Positions 33,270 to 42,825 of a stretch of 55,770 bases of DNA are shown piece after piece. Source of the DNA: Promethearchaeota archaeon. GTDB taxonomy: Archaea > Asgardarchaeota > Lokiarchaeia > Sigyniarchaeales > SOKP01. Location of the stretch: NCBI GenBank assembly GCA_019057865.1, contig JAHLWP010000028.1:1-55770 (forward strand), given 5' to 3'. Each line of letters begins with the position of its first letter. The stretch's first letter is position 1. Position numbers and translations under genes: made by a program. Below the pieces are notes generated by a model. It saw nothing but the letters and a program-made list of their open reading frames with translations. It was not told the origin of the DNA and did no database searches.

Positions 33270-33425
33270 AATTGTATGTATTATATTTTTACATAATTGG
33301 AAAACAATAAAAATTGAAAATATTTACGTTATAATAGTAGAGAAATGTTAAATTTTTAAAACCTTTTTATTCTTTCCACATTTTAATAACATTAATTAAA
33401 TAATGATGCTTAGGTCTAATTTCTT

Positions 33426-33710
33426 ATGGTGCTAGAAGAATTAATAAATTTTATAAAAAAAAGGGGAATTAACGACACTTTTCAAATTCTCTCTCAATTC
33501 GAAAATAATAAAACTGAAAAACACGTTTTTTATGATAAATTAAATCGATTTAGCTATTATAATTCGTTTCTCCGTGTAAAAGATAAACTAATAGAAAAAA
33601 AATTAATTAGCATTGAAAAAAACAACGACAAGACATATATAGGACTGACAGAAAAAGGTAAAAAAGTTCTAGATAAACTCACAGAACTTAACAAATTAAT
33701 AAAAACTTAA
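33426..33710 (+). CDS. Winged-helix transcription regulator, 94 aa
   Basis: A small protein with helices LEELINFIKKRGINDTFQIL, KHVFYDKLNRFSYYNSFLRVKDKLIEKKLISIEKNNDKTYIGLTEKGKKVLDKL: a typical winged helix of the PadR/MarR-like or phage-type archaeal class, with the wing at NDKTYIGLT. No effector domain is present. It may act as a dimeric repressor; its target is unknown. It diverges from the radical SAM gene, leaving a 156-base intergenic region that could hold its operator. Confidence 0.65.
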   Translation: MVLEELINFIKKRGINDTFQILSQFENNKTEKHVFYDKLNRFSYYNSFLRVKDKLIEKKLISIEKNNDKTYIGLTEKGKKVLDKLTELNKLIKT

Positions 33711-33803
33711 TCTTTTTTTATTTTTAGTTTTGTATAAAGAATAACAAAAAATAAGAGGAGACACTTTCAAAAATAAAGAGATTAGGAATTATTTTTCTTT
33801 TTT

Positions 33804-34313
33804 TTAAAATTTTTCATAATGCACTATTTCTTCAATTGGTTTACGGTCTCTAACTTCACCTTTAGGTTTAACTGGGTATCCTAATGGTGTTATACCTAAA
33901 ACTTTATATTTTTTTGGGATTTTTAGAATTTGTTTTATTTCTTTCTCATTAAAATATCCAATCCAACAAGTTGCTAATCCTTCAGCGGTTGCTGCTAAGA
34001 TTAAATGCTCAAAACAAATTCCGAAATCCACAGGGTAATACTTAATGCCCCTTTCTCCAGAAAATTCTTCAGAAATTGCTCCTACAATAAACAAAGGTGC
34101 TTCGATAAATTTTTCTGATTGATTTATTGCTCTCCATATAGCTTTTACGTTTTCCGGTTTTTGAACAACAATATAATGTACCCCTTGTAGGTTTGCCCAT
34201 GTCGGTGCTAATCGAGCAGCTTCTAAAATCCTATCGATTTTTACTTTCTCAGGCATATCTGGTTTGTAAAAACGATAACTTCTTCTCTTCCTAACAACAT
34301 CATAAAAATCCAA
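33804..34313 (-). CDS. Nitroreductase-family flavoprotein
   Basis: The 169-residue protein has the nitroreductase signature: MDFYDVVRKRRSYRFYKPDMP (first helix with conserved RRS-R), ILEAARLAPTWANLQGVHYIVV (APT-x-x-N-Q), FGICFEHLILAATAEGLATCWIGYF and ITPLGYPVKP. It should bind FMN and reduce nitro compounds, quinones or iodotyrosine-like substrates with NAD(P)H; the physiological substrate is unknown. Length is typical for the short archaeal members (165-175). Confidence 0.9.
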   Translation of the reverse strand: MDFYDVVRKRRSYRFYKPDMPEKVKIDRILEAARLAPTWANLQGVHYIVVQKPENVKAIWRAINQSEKFIEAPLFIVGAISEEFSGERGIKYYPVDFGICFEHLILAATAEGLATCWIGYFNEKEIKQILKIPKKYKVLGITPLGYPVKPKGEVRDRKPIEEIVHYEKF

Positions 34314-34499
34314 TATATAATCACTTTATCATTTTAAACATTTTTACCTAATTGAATAGTTTTTAGCTTAATTATTTTTTCAAATTAGTTTCATATGATA
34401 CATATGATACTCACCAATAAAATAGCCAATATATATATAAGAAAAATGAATTTTGATAGTAGATTTATAAATAATCTATGATAATCTATAAAACAACAA

Positions 34500-36006
34500 A
34501 TGAGATCCATCTCAAAAAAAATATCTATTATAATAATATTAGCAATTATTTCTTCAGTTATAATTGTTAGTAGCTTCATTTTTTTTAAAGAACAAGATGG
34601 TAATGGTGAACCTTTAAATATCAGAGCATCAGTTTACAAAGAGGACGGTCTTGGTGGATGGACCCCAATTGTTAATTCAAGTGAAAAAATAGATGGTAAT
34701 ATCAATTTTAGTGTGAAAAACTCTCAAAAAGTAATAAAATCATTGAATTATTAGAATTTTATTTAGTAAATTCTCTTCCAGATCTACTAAATCCAAATCC
34801 CGAGGATTGGAGTAAAATTTACACCTTCAATGAAGACATGGTCAATTATTCTGCAATAATAGACAGTCGAACTATTCCAGATGACGATTGGTATTTTATA
34901 GTAAGAGCAGTTGATAAAACTGGATCTATTGTTTACGACGCTTATAATATATCTAACCAATTAATACCATTTTTAATTGATCGTTTTGAAAATTCAGTTA
35001 GTTTTAATTATATTGATATAGGAGGAAGAATAAACCAAAATTCATATATAGCAATTATTCCATCAATACACTTTGAGCAATATATTGATAAATTAGATAT
35101 TTTCATAAATTTCCAAGAAGCAATAGATCTTTTAACTGAGCCACCAATTAATTATTCTGAAATTATTTCTAATTATTATTTAATAGATTTAACAATATTA
35201 TCTGCCTGGATTGATAATAAATCTTTAGCTCCTGATGAATATAATATATCATTCATCATTAAATTACATCTTGACTATGGTGAACAATATTCTAAATATT
35301 TCCAAAATTATATCTTAGAACAGATAGTTTTAGATATTGAGGAACCAGATATTATTTTACTCTCTGAAGATATATTTGAAAAGACATATAATGACCTTGG
35401 AGATCATATTTTAAATGCTACCCTTAGTTTTACTGATAATCATTTTGATTATGTTAAGCTGGAATATTCATATGATACTCACGAACCAGGAAAGGAGATT
35501 TGGTACGATTACAGTAATTATATTGGTAATTCACGCTTAATTTGAGTTTTAACATAATTAACTGGAAAGACGATAAAATTTTTATGCATTTTACTGGATA
35601 TGATAATTTGGGCAACTATTATACTTTAAGCAATGATAGTTATTGGATAAGAAAAGACATGAATAATCACCTAGATTTCATAATAGAAGATTTAAGTGAA
35701 GATTTTAATTATACTGTTGATGGTTATGGTATGATCGATATTAATATTACTGTATATCCATATGATAATGATGTTACTAGAGTTTCTGTGCACACAGATT
35801 ATGAAGTTTTTATATTATCGGATGAAATTATTATAGATGACTATATTTACTTTACTGACCATGGGTCTTCAGATGATGATATAAAATTAGTTTCAGCGTT
35901 TTATAGCATAATGCCCGGTATTAATTACATTCCTATTTACATAGACATTTATCAAAATGCTCTTCTTATAGCTTCAAAAGAAATGACAATTAAGGTTTTA
36001 GGTTAG
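34500..36006 (+). pseudogene. Secreted protein gene split by two frameshifts
   Basis: Three consecutive frames together read as one extracellular protein of about 500 residues. The first frame (34500-34754) has a signal peptide (MRSISKKISIIIILAIISSVIIV...). The second (usable through 35545) is continuous with LSKSNKIIELLEFYLVNSL... before the ATG at 34838, so a frameshift lies near the A run at 34726-34730. The third frame (from about 35533 to 36006) continues as TLNLSFNIINWKDDKIFMHF. A second frameshift lies near 35530-35545. The protein is rich in N-x-T/S sites and beta strands, as in cell-surface adhesins. No known family is recognised. If the shifts are real the gene is dead; if they are read errors, it is one intact secreted protein. 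Confidence 0.65.
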
Positions 36007-36022
36007 CTTTAGGCAACTTCCT

Positions 36023-36056
36023 TATCTTCGGAAGATAGACTTTAATATATTTTTTT
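36023..36056 (+). terminator. Hairpin with T run after secreted-protein gene
   Basis: TATCTTC (36023-36029) and GAAGATA (36031-36037) form a perfect inverted repeat with a one-base centre, followed after about ten bases by a T run at 36051-36056. It lies 17 bases after the stop at 36006. It may act as a terminator for that gene and the convergent zinc-finger gene. Confidence 0.4.
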
Positions 36057-36087
36057 ATCCCCTATAATTAATGTTCTTTAAATTTCA

Positions 36088-36321
36088 TTAAGTTATATTT
36101 CGAAATCTGCTGAAATAGTTGTAATATCCTCTTCTCCTTTTAAATGGCCTTTCAGGGAGATTAAAATAACAATCAGGACAATAAATCAAAATCATAGGGT
36201 CTTTCCAAAATTCTATTGCCTTTTTTTGTGATAATGAGGGATTAATTCGGCAAAATTCCTCAAATGTTAGTGATTGATTACAATCAGCACAATTTTTAAT
36301 TTTTTTTTTATATAAAGTCAT
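36088..36321 (-). CDS. Small four-cysteine zinc-finger-like protein, 77 aa
   Basis: The protein has two CxxC pairs (NCADCNQ at residues 10-13 and YCPDC at about 48-51) separated by about 35 residues, and a C-terminal stretch of arginines, RRRGYYNYF. It resembles small archaeal zinc proteins that may bind nucleic acid. I cannot name the family. Starts at ATG 36321. Confidence 0.6.
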   Translation of the reverse strand: MTLYKKKIKNCADCNQSLTFEEFCRINPSLSQKKAIEFWKDPMILIYCPDCYFNLPERPFKRRRGYYNYFSRFRNIT

Positions 36322-36450
36322 TTATAAAGATTACTAATTCCTTATTTAAAGAATATAGACTAAGCAAATTTTAAGAATTATCCAATTTTATCCTTACTCA
36401 AATATCTTCAGATGATAATGTTCAAGAAGATATAGAAGAGGTAATCTAAG

Positions 36451-36921
36451 ATGAAACGCTTAAATCCAAAATGGGTAGATTTTGTTCAATCTTTTATTAA
36501 TAATAGTCCCTACTTTAAAAGTCAGAATATGAAGATAATCGATTTGAAGTATGGTGAATCATTAATAGAAGTAGATATCAAGCATAAACATCATCAGAGT
36601 TATGGCTATGTCCACGGTGGTGTTTATGCAGCATTGATAGATGGTACGGGCTTTTTTGCAGTATATACACAAGTAGAGAATAATAATAGTGCAGCAACTA
36701 TTGAAATGAAAGTGAATTATTTATCAAGCGTCAGAAATGGTAAATTACTTGCTCATGGGCGTTGTATAAAACTTGGTAAAAGTATAGGGTTGGCAGAAGC
36801 CACGATAAAAAATGAAGAAGGCAAACTCCTGGCACATGGTTCTGTGACCGTGATGGTTAAGCCCCCAATTTTATTTCCCGGAATAGAAAGTCTACCGTCT
36901 AAATTCTCAATAGAATTTTAA
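36451..36921 (+). CDS. Hotdog-fold thioesterase (PaaI-like)
   Basis: The 156-residue protein has the PaaI/hotdog pattern: HHQSYGYVHGGVYAALIDGTGFFAV (HGG loop with the catalytic region), IEMKVNYLSSVRNGKLLAHGRCIKLGKSIGLAEATIKNEEGKLLAHGSVTVMV. The family hydrolyses acyl-CoA thioesters of aromatic or medium-chain acids. Substrate is not predictable. An AGAGGTAATC ribosome site precedes the ATG. It is followed closely by the chagasin-like gene and the amidohydrolase gene, so the three may be one operon. Confidence 0.85.
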   Translation: MKRLNPKWVDFVQSFINNSPYFKSQNMKIIDLKYGESLIEVDIKHKHHQSYGYVHGGVYAALIDGTGFFAVYTQVENNNSAATIEMKVNYLSSVRNGKLLAHGRCIKLGKSIGLAEATIKNEEGKLLAHGSVTVMVKPPILFPGIESLPSKFSIEF

Positions 36922-36943
36922 ATAATATTTTATATTAAATTAT

Positions 36944-37276
36944 ATGGAAAATGAAATTAAAGATAATATAATTGAAGCTTTTCATATGAAAGAGTTTTTA
37001 ATAACATTAGATTCTAACCCAACAACAGGATATTCTTGGGTTCCTTTATTTGATAAGAGCTTTCTAGAGTTAAGAGAGCGATCTTTCAAAAGGAATGACA
37101 AAAAATTTGGAAGCTCGTCTAAGGAGGTATTTAAATTTTACCCGATAAAAAGTGGTAATACAACTCTTACAATGATCTATAAAAGAGCATGGGAAGAAAA
37201 CGGAATACAAAAAGTTAATTTCGAAATAAATATAGATTATATATATAATTTCAAATTCAAAAAAAATCAAAAATGA
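36944..37276 (+). CDS. Chagasin-like (I42) protease inhibitor
   Basis: The 110-residue protein matches the chagasin fold: LDSNPTTGYSWVPL (the NPTTGY-W inhibitory loop), GSSSKEVFKFYPIKSGNTTLTMIYKRAWE (G-----F-F-----G---L---Y-R-W). Chagasins inhibit papain-type cysteine proteases. It lacks a signal peptide, so unlike most archaeal and bacterial homologues it would be cytosolic. Gap to the thioesterase is 22 bases and to the amidohydrolase six bases, so it is probably in an operon with both, which is an odd context. Confidence 0.8.
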   Translation: MENEIKDNIIEAFHMKEFLITLDSNPTTGYSWVPLFDKSFLELRERSFKRNDKKFGSSSKEVFKFYPIKSGNTTLTMIYKRAWEENGIQKVNFEINIDYIYNFKFKKNQK

Positions 37277-37282
37277 AAAAAC

Positions 37283-38227
37283 ATGATATTTAATGCGCAT
37301 TCTCACTTAATGCATAAAGATATGATCTCAGAATTTTACGCGGATGCTCAGTTAAGCGAATTTTCTAAAGGTATGAACATCCCCAAAGAAATTTTACTTC
37401 AGAATCTGAATTTATTGGTAATGGCAAATGCAGAAATTTATGTTAAAGCCATGGATGATGCGGACATTGACAAAGGATTAGTTGTGGGAATTGATTTTGG
37501 GTTGTCTGTTGCCGGTGAAGCTAAGTGGTCAGTAGAAGAGATGAATCAATGGGTGGCTAATCAAGTTGCTGAATATCCTGATAAGTTATATGCCCTATGT
37601 GGAATAGACCCAAGAAGAGGTGATCGAGCAATCAAGCTACTTGAGAAAGCGGTAGAAGAATGGGGAATGAAGGGAGTTAAATTTTATCCCGTCTGTGGTT
37701 TTTATCCAGATGATCCTAAATTTGACCCTTTTTACAAGAGGTGTGTAGAGCTGGAGGTTCCAATTTTTTCTCATACTGCAATAATTACCACACCCCTCAT
37801 GGAATCGAAATATGCTGATCCAATATATCTTGATAGCGTTGCTGCAAAATTTCCAGATCTGAAAATTGTTTTGATTCATTTTGGTAGTAGTTACTGGACT
37901 TTAAAATGTGTAGAAATAATGAGCCAACGACCAAATGTCTATGCGGATATATCAGGACATCAAAATAAAACATTCTACGGAACGGAGCAGTTTTTAAGAC
38001 TTTTGGAAAACTTATTCGGACAAAATAGCTTTGGATTTTTTCCCATAAAGCATAAACTTATGTTCGGAACTGATTGGCCTCTATTTGAAACTGTCTTCAA
38101 AGATAAAGATTGGGTTGAGTGGGTTAAAAATATTCCAGAAAAAGCGAAAGAATATGATTTAAAGATTAAACGAAGTGATATTAGAAATCTCCTTGGAAAT
38201 AATGCCATGAAACTTCTAAAATTATAA
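37283..38227 (+). CDS. Amidohydrolase-family (TIM-barrel) hydrolase
   Basis: The 314-residue protein has the Amidohydro_2 pattern: NAHSHLMHKD (HxH after strand 1), GIDPRRGDRAIKLLEKAVEEWGMKGVKFYPV, FSHTAI, LIHFGSSYW, and GTDWPLFET near the C-terminus (strand 8 aspartate). The group includes ACMSD-type decarboxylases and amide/ester hydrolases binding one divalent metal. Whether it is a hydrolase or a decarboxylase cannot be told from sequence. The six-base gap after the chagasin gene suggests co-transcription. Confidence 0.85.
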   Translation: MIFNAHSHLMHKDMISEFYADAQLSEFSKGMNIPKEILLQNLNLLVMANAEIYVKAMDDADIDKGLVVGIDFGLSVAGEAKWSVEEMNQWVANQVAEYPDKLYALCGIDPRRGDRAIKLLEKAVEEWGMKGVKFYPVCGFYPDDPKFDPFYKRCVELEVPIFSHTAIITTPLMESKYADPIYLDSVAAKFPDLKIVLIHFGSSYWTLKCVEIMSQRPNVYADISGHQNKTFYGTEQFLRLLENLFGQNSFGFFPIKHKLMFGTDWPLFETVFKDKDWVEWVKNIPEKAKEYDLKIKRSDIRNLLGNNAMKLLKL

Positions 38228-38319
38228 AACTCTTTTTTTCTTACTTTCCACAGAAAGGAGAAGAATAGTTTTTATTTCTCCTCTTTTATACCCCTTTCCC
38301 CTCTTTTTCATAGCTATGA

Positions 38320-39729
38320 CTATAAATATCTTTTTGACTTTAAGAAATCAGGTATCTCTTTAAGGGGATTATCGAAAAAACTAACTCTTTCTAAATTTCT
38401 TAATTTTTTCATAGATTCTGGAAGAGATTCAATTTCATTACACATCAAGTTTAACACTTTCAAAGAAGTTAAATTTCCAATGCATTCAGGAATGAATTTA
38501 ATATCATGAGTGCTTAAATGAAGTTCTTCAAGATAATTAAGTGAACATAATTGTAGGGGAAATATTCCTAAATAAGGTTCTCGAAAATAGAAATAAATAT
38601 GTGTAATATAACCAAGTTCATTTATTTTATAATGATACATAAAATGTAATGGATCGAATTTTTCTGAGTGATATATATCTTCATTTTTTTCTAGCTTTTG
38701 TAATCTTATACCACTTAGAAGTTCTAATAATCCTAAAATAGGAGCCTCATCTTCATTAACACCTTTGATAATATATTTTTTTGCCTGTTTTCTCTTAGCC
38801 AGTTCAAATAAAGATTGAGGGATAAGTTTTATATTATTATTTAACAAAGCAAGATGTCTAAGTCGATTAAGAGAGCCGATCCAGGGAGGTAAAGAATTAA
38901 GATTATTTTCTTCTGACCTTAATATTCTTAAATCTTTGAGAAAAAAGATTGAATTAGGAATTTTTTTAAAATTATTGTGATATAGACTTAAATATTTTAA
39001 ATTTTCTAAATTACGGATTGTTCTAGGTAAGCTTTTTAAAGAATTAAAATTTAAACTTAAAAATCTTAGATTTTTGAGTGAACTAATGGATTCAGGAATA
39101 TAATTCAATTTTAAATTAATTAGGCTTAAAGCAATGGCATGACCCTTTTTCACGGCTAAAATCTTTGGCTTGTAATGGCCACCATAAAAAGGATAAGGCC
39201 AAAACTCTTCAAATTTATATTTATAAACATAATTTGTATTAATATCCATATTTTCTCCCAGATTTGCCAAATAAACAAACAAATCTATAAAAAATTGCGC
39301 CTCTTTTGGAACTACATTAAATATTCTTGAAAATCTTTGTAAAAGTTCTTGCTTCAAAAGAAGAGAATTCTCATCAAGATTATTCTCAATTATCTCTATT
39401 ATCGTCCTTAATATTAAATTCGACTTATCGTGTTGAATTACCCACTTCAATGAGTCAAAGCCTTCATTTAGGAAGTCTTGGATAATAACTTTTACAGCAG
39501 CAGCCCTAATTAATGATGCTTGGTCTGAGATTAAAAGATTTTCAAGTAATTTGAAGATCTCAACACTTAACGGTTTAAATTTTCCCAACAGCTCTATACA
39601 CTTAGATCTAAAAATAACACCTTTGCCAAACTCAATTAAAGAAAGTAATTCTTCAAGAGCGGAATCTTTATCAATCTTACCACTCTCATATTGTTTATAA
39701 ATTTCTTCTGGATCGATCTTTCCGTTCAC
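38320..39729 (-). CDS. HEAT-like plus leucine-rich-repeat protein
   Basis: The 469-residue protein has an N-terminal helical part (residues about 15-140) resembling HEAT/ARM repeats, and a large leucine-rich-repeat domain from about 200 on, with repeats of the type LRFLSLNFNSLKSLPRTIRNLENLKYLSLYHNNF (23-24 residues each). An interruption of about 60 residues lies in the middle of the LRR. It has no signal peptide, so it is probably an intracellular scaffold. Lokiarchaeia and other Asgards encode many LRR proteins. The partner is unknown. It is transcribed divergently from the grpE-dnaK operon. Confidence 0.85.
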   Translation of the reverse strand: MNGKIDPEEIYKQYESGKIDKDSALEELLSLIEFGKGVIFRSKCIELLGKFKPLSVEIFKLLENLLISDQASLIRAAAVKVIIQDFLNEGFDSLKWVIQHDKSNLILRTIIEIIENNLDENSLLLKQELLQRFSRIFNVVPKEAQFFIDLFVYLANLGENMDINTNYVYKYKFEEFWPYPFYGGHYKPKILAVKKGHAIALSLINLKLNYIPESISSLKNLRFLSLNFNSLKSLPRTIRNLENLKYLSLYHNNFKKIPNSIFFLKDLRILRSEENNLNSLPPWIGSLNRLRHLALLNNNIKLIPQSLFELAKRKQAKKYIIKGVNEDEAPILGLLELLSGIRLQKLEKNEDIYHSEKFDPLHFMYHYKINELGYITHIYFYFREPYLGIFPLQLCSLNYLEELHLSTHDIKFIPECIGNLTSLKVLNLMCNEIESLPESMKKLRNLERVSFFDNPLKEIPDFLKSKRYL

Positions 39730-39940
39730 ATTAATTAAATAGATTCTTTCCTATTTAAGTTTACCCTAATTAATTATTTTTAATTTTTATAAACCATTTT
39801 TCAAGCTAAAATGTCATTGGGGTAAAAATACTCATATCAAAATCATATTATATTTTATACATTTTTAAAGAAAAATTCTCTTGTTTCCTCTTAAACACCA
39901 TATTCCCCTCTTTTTCCCCTTATTTTATAAAAACGCAACC

Positions 39941-39974
39941 TTTATATATGTAAATTAATATAAGTTAATATAAG
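39941..39974 (+). promoter_or_regulatory. Promoter and tandem repeat of grpE-dnaK operon
   Basis: A TATA-like TTTATATATG lies at 39941-39950, preceding the operon by about 130 bases. Directly after it, TTAATATAAG is repeated twice in tandem (39955-39964 and 39965-39974), i.e. between the TATA box and the expected start of transcription. This could be a site for a heat-shock regulator of the chaperone operon. It is a sequence observation only. Confidence 0.45.
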
Positions 39975-40089
39975 TAAGTCAAGAGATTATTGTCAATCTT
40001 ACATTACATTTGAAAATATGGGGTTTAACGATTTAAAATTAAAAGAAAGGTATAGTATCAAATAAAAAAGAAAGGGAGATATGAGAAAT

Positions 40090-40800
40090 ATGGTATTTGA
40101 AGAATATTTTGACAGGTTTCTTAACGAGCGAGGTAGTCCTCGAAGGTCCTCAAATCAGATTTCGATTTCTCGAGAAGAATATGAGTCCCTCAGAGCTAAA
40201 GCGGAGAATTATGAGCTGCTTGCTGAGGAGCATAAACAAGTTCGGACGAGGAATGACGAGTTGTTGAAAGAACTTGATGATATGAAGGAAGATGGACGCA
40301 AATTGAAGGAGTTAATGGAAGAGAATGAGAAGTACTTGAATTCATTATTACGCACTCGCGCAGATTTTGAGAATTATAAGAAGCGTTCTGAGCGTGAGAA
40401 TGAGAGATATCTAGCTTATGCAATGGAAGGCATCTTAAAGAAACTAATTGGGCATTATGATGATTTAGTGCGAGCGTTAAATTTATTGGAGATTCTTGAA
40501 AATGCTGAGGGTATCAAGAAAGGGTTTGAAATTATAGTGAAGAATTTTAAGAAAATCCTTTCTGAAGAGGGAATAGAAATAATGAATTCAGAAGGAGAGA
40601 AATTTGATCCATACAAGCATGAAGTAGTTATGGTTGAAGAAGAGAGATATGATCTCCCTGAAAATACAATAATAGAAGAATTAGAGAAAGGTTATTATTT
40701 TAATAACAAGGTATTAAGGCCTGCGAAGGTCAAGATATCGAAAAGATCAAAATTACAAAATTTAGAAGAAAATCAAATTAAAATAAAAATTGGAAAATAA
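40090..40800 (+). CDS. grpE: GrpE nucleotide exchange factor
   Basis: The protein (236 residues from the ATG at 40090; an ATG at 40081 adds three but sits too near GGGAG at 40074-40078) has a long N-terminal coiled coil followed by the GrpE core: LLRTRADFENYKKRSERENER, GHYDDLVRAL, EGIKKGFEIIVKNFKKILSEEGIE, FDPYKHEVVMVEE, GYYFNNKVLRPAKVKIS. GrpE dimers release ADP from DnaK. Many archaea lack this system and acquired it from bacteria; GrpE-DnaK-DnaJ here is consistent with transfer. Its N-terminal part has more G/C-rich codons than its neighbours. It heads the operon grpE-dnaK-dnaJ. Confidence 0.93.
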   Translation: MVFEEYFDRFLNERGSPRRSSNQISISREEYESLRAKAENYELLAEEHKQVRTRNDELLKELDDMKEDGRKLKELMEENEKYLNSLLRTRADFENYKKRSERENERYLAYAMEGILKKLIGHYDDLVRALNLLEILENAEGIKKGFEIIVKNFKKILSEEGIEIMNSEGEKFDPYKHEVVMVEEERYDLPENTIIEELEKGYYFNNKVLRPAKVKISKRSKLQNLEENQIKIKIGK

Positions 40801-40835
40801 AAATTAGAAATAAAAAAATAAAGGAGTGAAGAAAT

Positions 40836-42737
40836 ATGGGAAAAATTATAGGAATCGACTTAGGAACATCAAACTCAGCGGCTGCTGTATTGATAGGCGG
40901 CAAGCCAACCATTATTCCGAGTGCGGAGGGTTTAACATTAGGAGGCAAAGCATTTCCATCAGTAGTAGCATTTACAAAGGATGGTCAACGTTTAATCGGA
41001 GAACCTGCAAGAAGACAAGCAATATCAAATCCAGATCGAACAATCACAGCAATCAAGAGAAAGATGGGTACATCATATAAAGTAACGATTGATGGTAAAG
41101 ATTATTCTCCACAGGAGATTTCAGCTATGATTTTGCGGAAAATAAAAGAAGATGCCAGTGCCTATTTAGGTGAGGAGGTCACAGATGCTATAATCACTGT
41201 TCCTGCATATTTTAATGATAACCAAAGGCAAGCTACGAAAGATGCAGGAAGGATTGCGGGATTAAATGTCAAGCGTTTAATTAATGAACCCACTGCCGCA
41301 GCCGTAGCTTATGGATTAGACAAGAAGAACGTAAGGTTAAAGGTAGCAGTGTTAGATCTGGGTGGCGGTACTTTTGATGTTACAATTATGGAAATGGACA
41401 ATCAAGTATTTGAAGTAATTTCAACAGCTGGAGATACCCAATTAGGAGGTACAGATATGGATAGAATTCTTGTTGATTATTTTGTTGGAGAGTTTAAGAA
41501 GCAAGAAGGTGTAGATTTAAGGAAAGATTCAATAGCAACGCAGAGAGTTAGGGAAGCTGCAGAGACAGCGAAGATTGAACTTTCGACATCCGTTACAACC
41601 GATATAAATCTGCCATACATCACGGCAACAAATGATGGTCCAAAACATCTTAATATGACACTCACAAGAGCTAAATTGGAACAACTAATTGAACCAGTGT
41701 TAAAGAGATTGGATGCTCCAATCTTAAAAGCCTTACAAGATGCAGGGATGGCAAGAGGTGAAGTTGATAAAATCATTTTAGTTGGTGGGCCTACAAGAAT
41801 GCCAATAATTCAAAAGAAATTCGAGAATTTGCTAGGTAAAACTCCTGAACGTAGTATTGATCCAATGGAGTGTGTAGCGATGGGTGCTTCAGTGCAAGGT
41901 GGCGTATTGACTGGTGAGGTTGAAGATTTATTATTGTTAGATGTTACTCCATTATCACTAGGTGTAGAGACTTTAGGGAGCGTTTTTACTAAATTAATTG
42001 AAAGAAACACAACAATTCCAACTAAGAAAACAGAAGTTTTCTCAACAGCTTCAGATAATCAACCTGCAGTCGAGATTCATGTATTACAAGGTGAACGTCC
42101 AAGATCAGGCGACAATATAACATTAGGAAGATTCCATTTAACGGGAATTCCACCAGCGCCTAGAGGAGTACCACAGATAGAAGTCTCATTTGATATTGAT
42201 CAAAATGGAATTCTAAATGTTTCAGCAAAAGATAAGGGTACAGGTAAAAGTCAATCAATTACAATAACAGCGTCTACAAAGATGTCTGATGGAGATATTG
42301 AGCAAAAAATTAGAGAAGCTGAGGGACATGCAGAAGAGGACAGGAAATTTAAAGAGCTAACTGAAGCTAAAAATCAAGGAGAAGCTTTAATATATCAAAC
42401 TGAAAAGCTACTTAAAGAAAACGAGGGAGTCATTGGAGATTTGAAATCAAGAGTTCTGGAAAAAATCTCTGATTTAAGAAGTGCTATGGAATCAGAAGAT
42501 GTCAATCGAATAAAAAGTACTATTGAAGCGCTACAAAGTTCCTTACATGAAGTTTCATCACGGATGTATGGGCAACAACAAGGTCCTTATCAAGGTGCTC
42601 CACCTGGAGGAATGGGTGATGTACCACCTGGAGCTACATATGGAGATCAAGGAAAAACGCAAGATGAAATTGAGCAAGAACAATTCCGAAGAGCAACTGG
42701 GCAAGATGATAATGTAGTAGATGCTGAGTATGATTAA
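40836..42737 (+). CDS. dnaK: DnaK (Hsp70) chaperone
   Basis: The 633-residue protein is a complete Hsp70: [14 protein letters not shown] (phosphate 1), [46 protein letters not shown] (phosphate 2), GGPTRMP, and a substrate-binding domain with [32 protein letters not shown]. The C-terminal lid ends with a G/P-rich tail ([12 protein letters not shown] region). It folds clients using ATP, with DnaJ delivering substrates and GrpE exchanging nucleotide. Strong Shine-Dalgarno GGAGTGA precedes the ATG. The operon order grpE-dnaK-dnaJ is bacterial, supporting horizontal origin, although the genes are adapted to the host composition. Confidence 0.97.
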   Translation: MGKIIGIDLGTSNSAAAVLIGGKPTIIPSAEGLTLGGKAFPSVVAFTKDGQRLIGEPARRQAISNPDRTITAIKRKMGTSYKVTIDGKDYSPQEISAMILRKIKEDASAYLGEEVTDAIITVPAYFNDNQRQATKDAGRIAGLNVKRLINEPTAAAVAYGLDKKNVRLKVAVLDLGGGTFDVTIMEMDNQVFEVISTAGDTQLGGTDMDRILVDYFVGEFKKQEGVDLRKDSIATQRVREAAETAKIELSTSVTTDINLPYITATNDGPKHLNMTLTRAKLEQLIEPVLKRLDAPILKALQDAGMARGEVDKIILVGGPTRMPIIQKKFENLLGKTPERSIDPMECVAMGASVQGGVLTGEVEDLLLLDVTPLSLGVETLGSVFTKLIERNTTIPTKKTEVFSTASDNQPAVEIHVLQGERPRSGDNITLGRFHLTGIPPAPRGVPQIEVSFDIDQNGILNVSAKDKGTGKSQSITITASTKMSDGDIEQKIREAEGHAEEDRKFKELTEAKNQGEALIYQTEKLLKENEGVIGDLKSRVLEKISDLRSAMESEDVNRIKSTIEALQSSLHEVSSRMYGQQQGPYQGAPPGGMGDVPPGATYGDQGKTQDEIEQEQFRRATGQDDNVVDAEYD

Positions 42738-42825
42738 GTTTAGTATTTTTTTTTTAATATTTTTTTTTAATTTTTTTTTAAATATTTAAAAGGTTTTTTT
42801 ACGATTAAAAAAGGGGTTGTAAAGT

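Noticed and set aside
39955..39974. Tandem repeat as a CRISPR-like array
   Set aside because: There are only two abutting ten-base copies with no spacers, so this is a promoter-proximal repeat and not a CRISPR array.
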